NCBI GenBank assembly: GCA_001025035.1
Contig: LCZK01000010.1
Coordinates: 620,001 to 684,000 of the forward strand
Direction: 5' to 3'
Source: Actinobacteria bacterium IMCC26207
GTDB lineage: Bacteria; Actinomycetota; Acidimicrobiia; Acidimicrobiales; Microtrichaceae
DNA: 64,000 nucleotides
Position numbers and translations under genes: made by a program. Of the stretch, positions 62,491 through 64,000 are shown piece by piece (position 1 is the stretch's first letter; the number at the start of each line of letters is the position of its first letter). Below the pieces are notes generated by a model, which was not told the origin of the DNA, made no database searches, and saw nothing but the letters and a program-made list of their open reading frames with translations.

Positions 62491-64000
62491 GGTGCGGATC
62501 TCAACTTCTCATAGACGGCTTGGGCTACATCATGCGGTAGCCAAGTCAACGAGGTGAACTCCTGCAATTCGGCGGCCTTCACAGCCCGAATCCCGCCGAG
62601 CTCCTTGATGAGTCGCTCCTTGCGCTTGGGGCCGAGCCCTGCAATGCCGTCAAGAACCGAGGCAGTCATGCGTTTGTCGCGACGCTCACGATGAAAGCTG
62701 ATGGCGAATCGATGCGATTCATCGCGGATTCGCTGCAACATAAACAACGCCTCTGATCCCCTCGGAATCGACACCGGCTGTGAGTTACCCGGCAGAAAAA
62801 CCTCTTCGAACTGTTTCGCTAATGAGGCCACCGGAATCTCATCTGTCAGACCCAACTGCTCCAGAACACGCACTGCAACACTGAGCTGGCCCTTGCCGCC
62901 ATCCACCAGCAACAACTGCGGCGGGTAAGCAAAGCGGCCGCGCTCTGCAATGGGAAGTTCTTTGTCTGCGACATAGGCAGCGAACCTTCTGGTGAGGACT
63001 TCTTCCATTGCTGCAAAGTCATCGTTCTGTGGCACATTCACTTTGAATCGCCGGTACTCGGATTTGCGAGGCAGTCCATCCTCGAGAACCACCATCGATC
63101 CCACATAATCAGTGCCCTGCAAGTGGCTCATGTCGTAACACTCAATGCGCAGCGGAGCTACTGGCAGCGACAAGTACTGCTCAAGGTCATTGAGAGCTTT
63201 GGCCCTGCTGTTGTGATCCGCTGCCCGCTTGAGTCGGTGTCGCTGAAAAGCGTCGACTGCATTCTTCTTCACTGTTTCTGCAAGCTCGCGCTTGGTGCCA
63301 CGTTGCGGAATGCGAATCTCAACCCTGCTTCCACGCTGCGCTGTCAACCACTCCTCATACATGGAAGGGTCCTCGGGAATGGTCGGCACCAACACAGACT
63401 TTGGGTATCCAACTGCTGGGGCATCGCCGTAGACCTGCTCCAGCACAGCAGCCATGGTCTGAGCAGGATTCAAGTCCATGACTTTGTCGAGAATGAAGCC
63501 GAGGCGGCCCACCACTCTCCCGCGCCGCACAAAAAATATCTGCGCAGCAGCCTCGAGGTCATCCTCGTGAACCCCAATGATGTCGACATCTTCGGTGGTG
63601 TCGCCCACCATCTGTTGTCTCTCAACTGCTCGCCGTACAGCTGCGAGACGATCACGGGTACGCGCAGCTTGCTCAAACTCCATCGCAGCGGCAGCAGTTG
63701 CCATTTCGGTTTCGAGGCGCTGCAGAACTGGCTCGACATCACCCTCTAAAAATTCCATGAACTCGGTGACGAGTCCGGAGTAGGCCTGCGGGGTGATCTC
63801 ACCTACACAGGGACCCGCGCATTTCTCAATGTGAAACAACAAACACGGCTTACCAACACGCTGATGATGTCGGAGCTTGTGATCAGAACAAGTCCTGATG
63901 GGAAAGGTCCGAAGCAGTTCGTCCAAGGTCTCACGAATTGCATAGGCATGCGCATATGGCCCGAAGTAGCGCGAGCCCTTCTTTCGCATGCCACGAGTCA
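62487..64000 (-). CDS. uvrC: Excinuclease ABC subunit C (5' end outside window)
   Basis: UvrC, at least 503 codons within the window; the start lies beyond position 64000. The visible part begins in TRGMRKKGSRYFGPY of the N-terminal GIY-YIG domain; then HKLRHHQRVGKPCLLFHIEKCAGPC (Cys cluster; quoted in parts: GKPCLLFHIEKCAGPC), the UVR interaction helix TAAAAMEFEQAARTRDRLAAV, the C-nuclease domain with RIECYDMSHLQGTDYVGSMV, and the helix-hairpin-helix GIAGLGPKRKERLIKELGG (longer strings partly shortened). It makes the two incisions in nucleotide excision repair together with UvrAB. Confidence 0.96.
   Translation of the reverse strand, partial: TRGMRKKGSRYFGPYAHAYAIRETLDELLRTFPIRTCSDHKLRHHQRVGKPCLLFHIEKCAGPCVGEITPQAYSGLVTEFMEFLEGDVEPVLQRLETEMATAAAAMEFEQAARTRDRLAAVRRAVERQQMVGDTTEDVDIIGVHEDDLEAAAQIFFVRRGRVVGRLGFILDKVMDLNPAQTMAAVLEQVYGDAPAVGYPKSVLVPTIPEDPSMYEEWLTAQRGSRVEIRIPQRGTKRELAETVKKNAVDAFQRHRLKRAADHNSRAKALNDLEQYLSLPVAPLRIECYDMSHLQGTDYVGSMVVLEDGLPRKSEYRRFKVNVPQNDDFAAMEEVLTRRFAAYVADKELPIAERGRFAYPPQLLLVDGGKGQLSVAVRVLEQLGLTDEIPVASLAKQFEEVFLPGNSQPVSIPRGSEALFMLQRIRDESHRFAISFHRERRDKRMTASVLDGIAGLGPKRKERLIKELGGIRAVKAAELQEFTSLTWLPHDVAQAVYEKLRSAP

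Overview
The window reads as chromosomal DNA of a moderately GC-rich actinobacterium. Evidence: the gene order uvrC / rapZ-yvcK / gap-pgk-tpiA-secG, the order frr-cdsA-dxr-rseP-ispG, the fur-katG pair, a DUF222-HNH (13E12-type) gene with a LexA-type box, DUF7144 and DUF1269-type membrane proteins, and many lipoproteins with Thr/Pro-rich linkers. The class Acidimicrobiia is my best guess, but nothing here proves it.

Layout. (1) 0-7.9 kb: an alpha/beta hydrolase, then on the minus strand frr, cdsA, dxr, an M50 site-2 protease and ispG (translation recycling, phospholipid precursor, MEP isoprenoid pathway). (2) 7.9-31 kb: accessory and cell-surface genes. These are an SOS-type HNH gene, a cupin, MFS transporters including a tandem duplicate, a CocE-type lipoprotein hydrolase, an alkyl/aryl-sulfatase, PAP2, a GH29 fucosidase, two Thr-rich surface proteins (excalibur and HNH/DUF1524), an EEP-family nuclease/phosphatase, a two-repeat lipoprotein, an acyltransferase-SGNH protein, a broken barrel protein and a TIG-pentapeptide lipoprotein. 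(3) 31-36 kb: a TetR regulator, a MazF-type toxin-antitoxin pair, and a divergent pair of a membrane/periplasmic-binding fusion and a PstS-like lipoprotein. (4) 36-43.3 kb: a tightly packed catabolic-looking set (TIM-barrel isomerase, sulfotransferase, MBL hydrolase, SDR, zinc-type dehydrogenase) plus a PAP2 protein and another MBL hydrolase. (5) 43.3-53.5 kb: a decaying region. It holds two families of 45-bp palindromes, a CmcJ-like oxygenase, a deleted GAF-GGDEF gene, intact katG and fur, an SRPBCC stub, an acyltransferase with an in-frame stop, half of an acyl-CoA synthetase, a RecB-like nuclease, a methyltransferase, an IS481-type transposase remnant and a tRNA-Leu with anticodon AAG. (6) 53.7-64 kb: the conserved glycolytic and regulatory block, in which whiA is not at its usual place, a fasciclin lipoprotein, and uvrC running off the right edge.

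The most interesting structure is the set of 45-bp perfect-ended palindromes (ATTGG...CCAAT). They come in two sequence families of the same size and architecture, lie almost only in the 43-52 kb decay zone, and in one case sit exactly at the point where a gene is truncated. They look like a REP-like or MITE-like element with two sequence versions. All functional statements rest on reading the sequence and on family knowledge; no database search was run.
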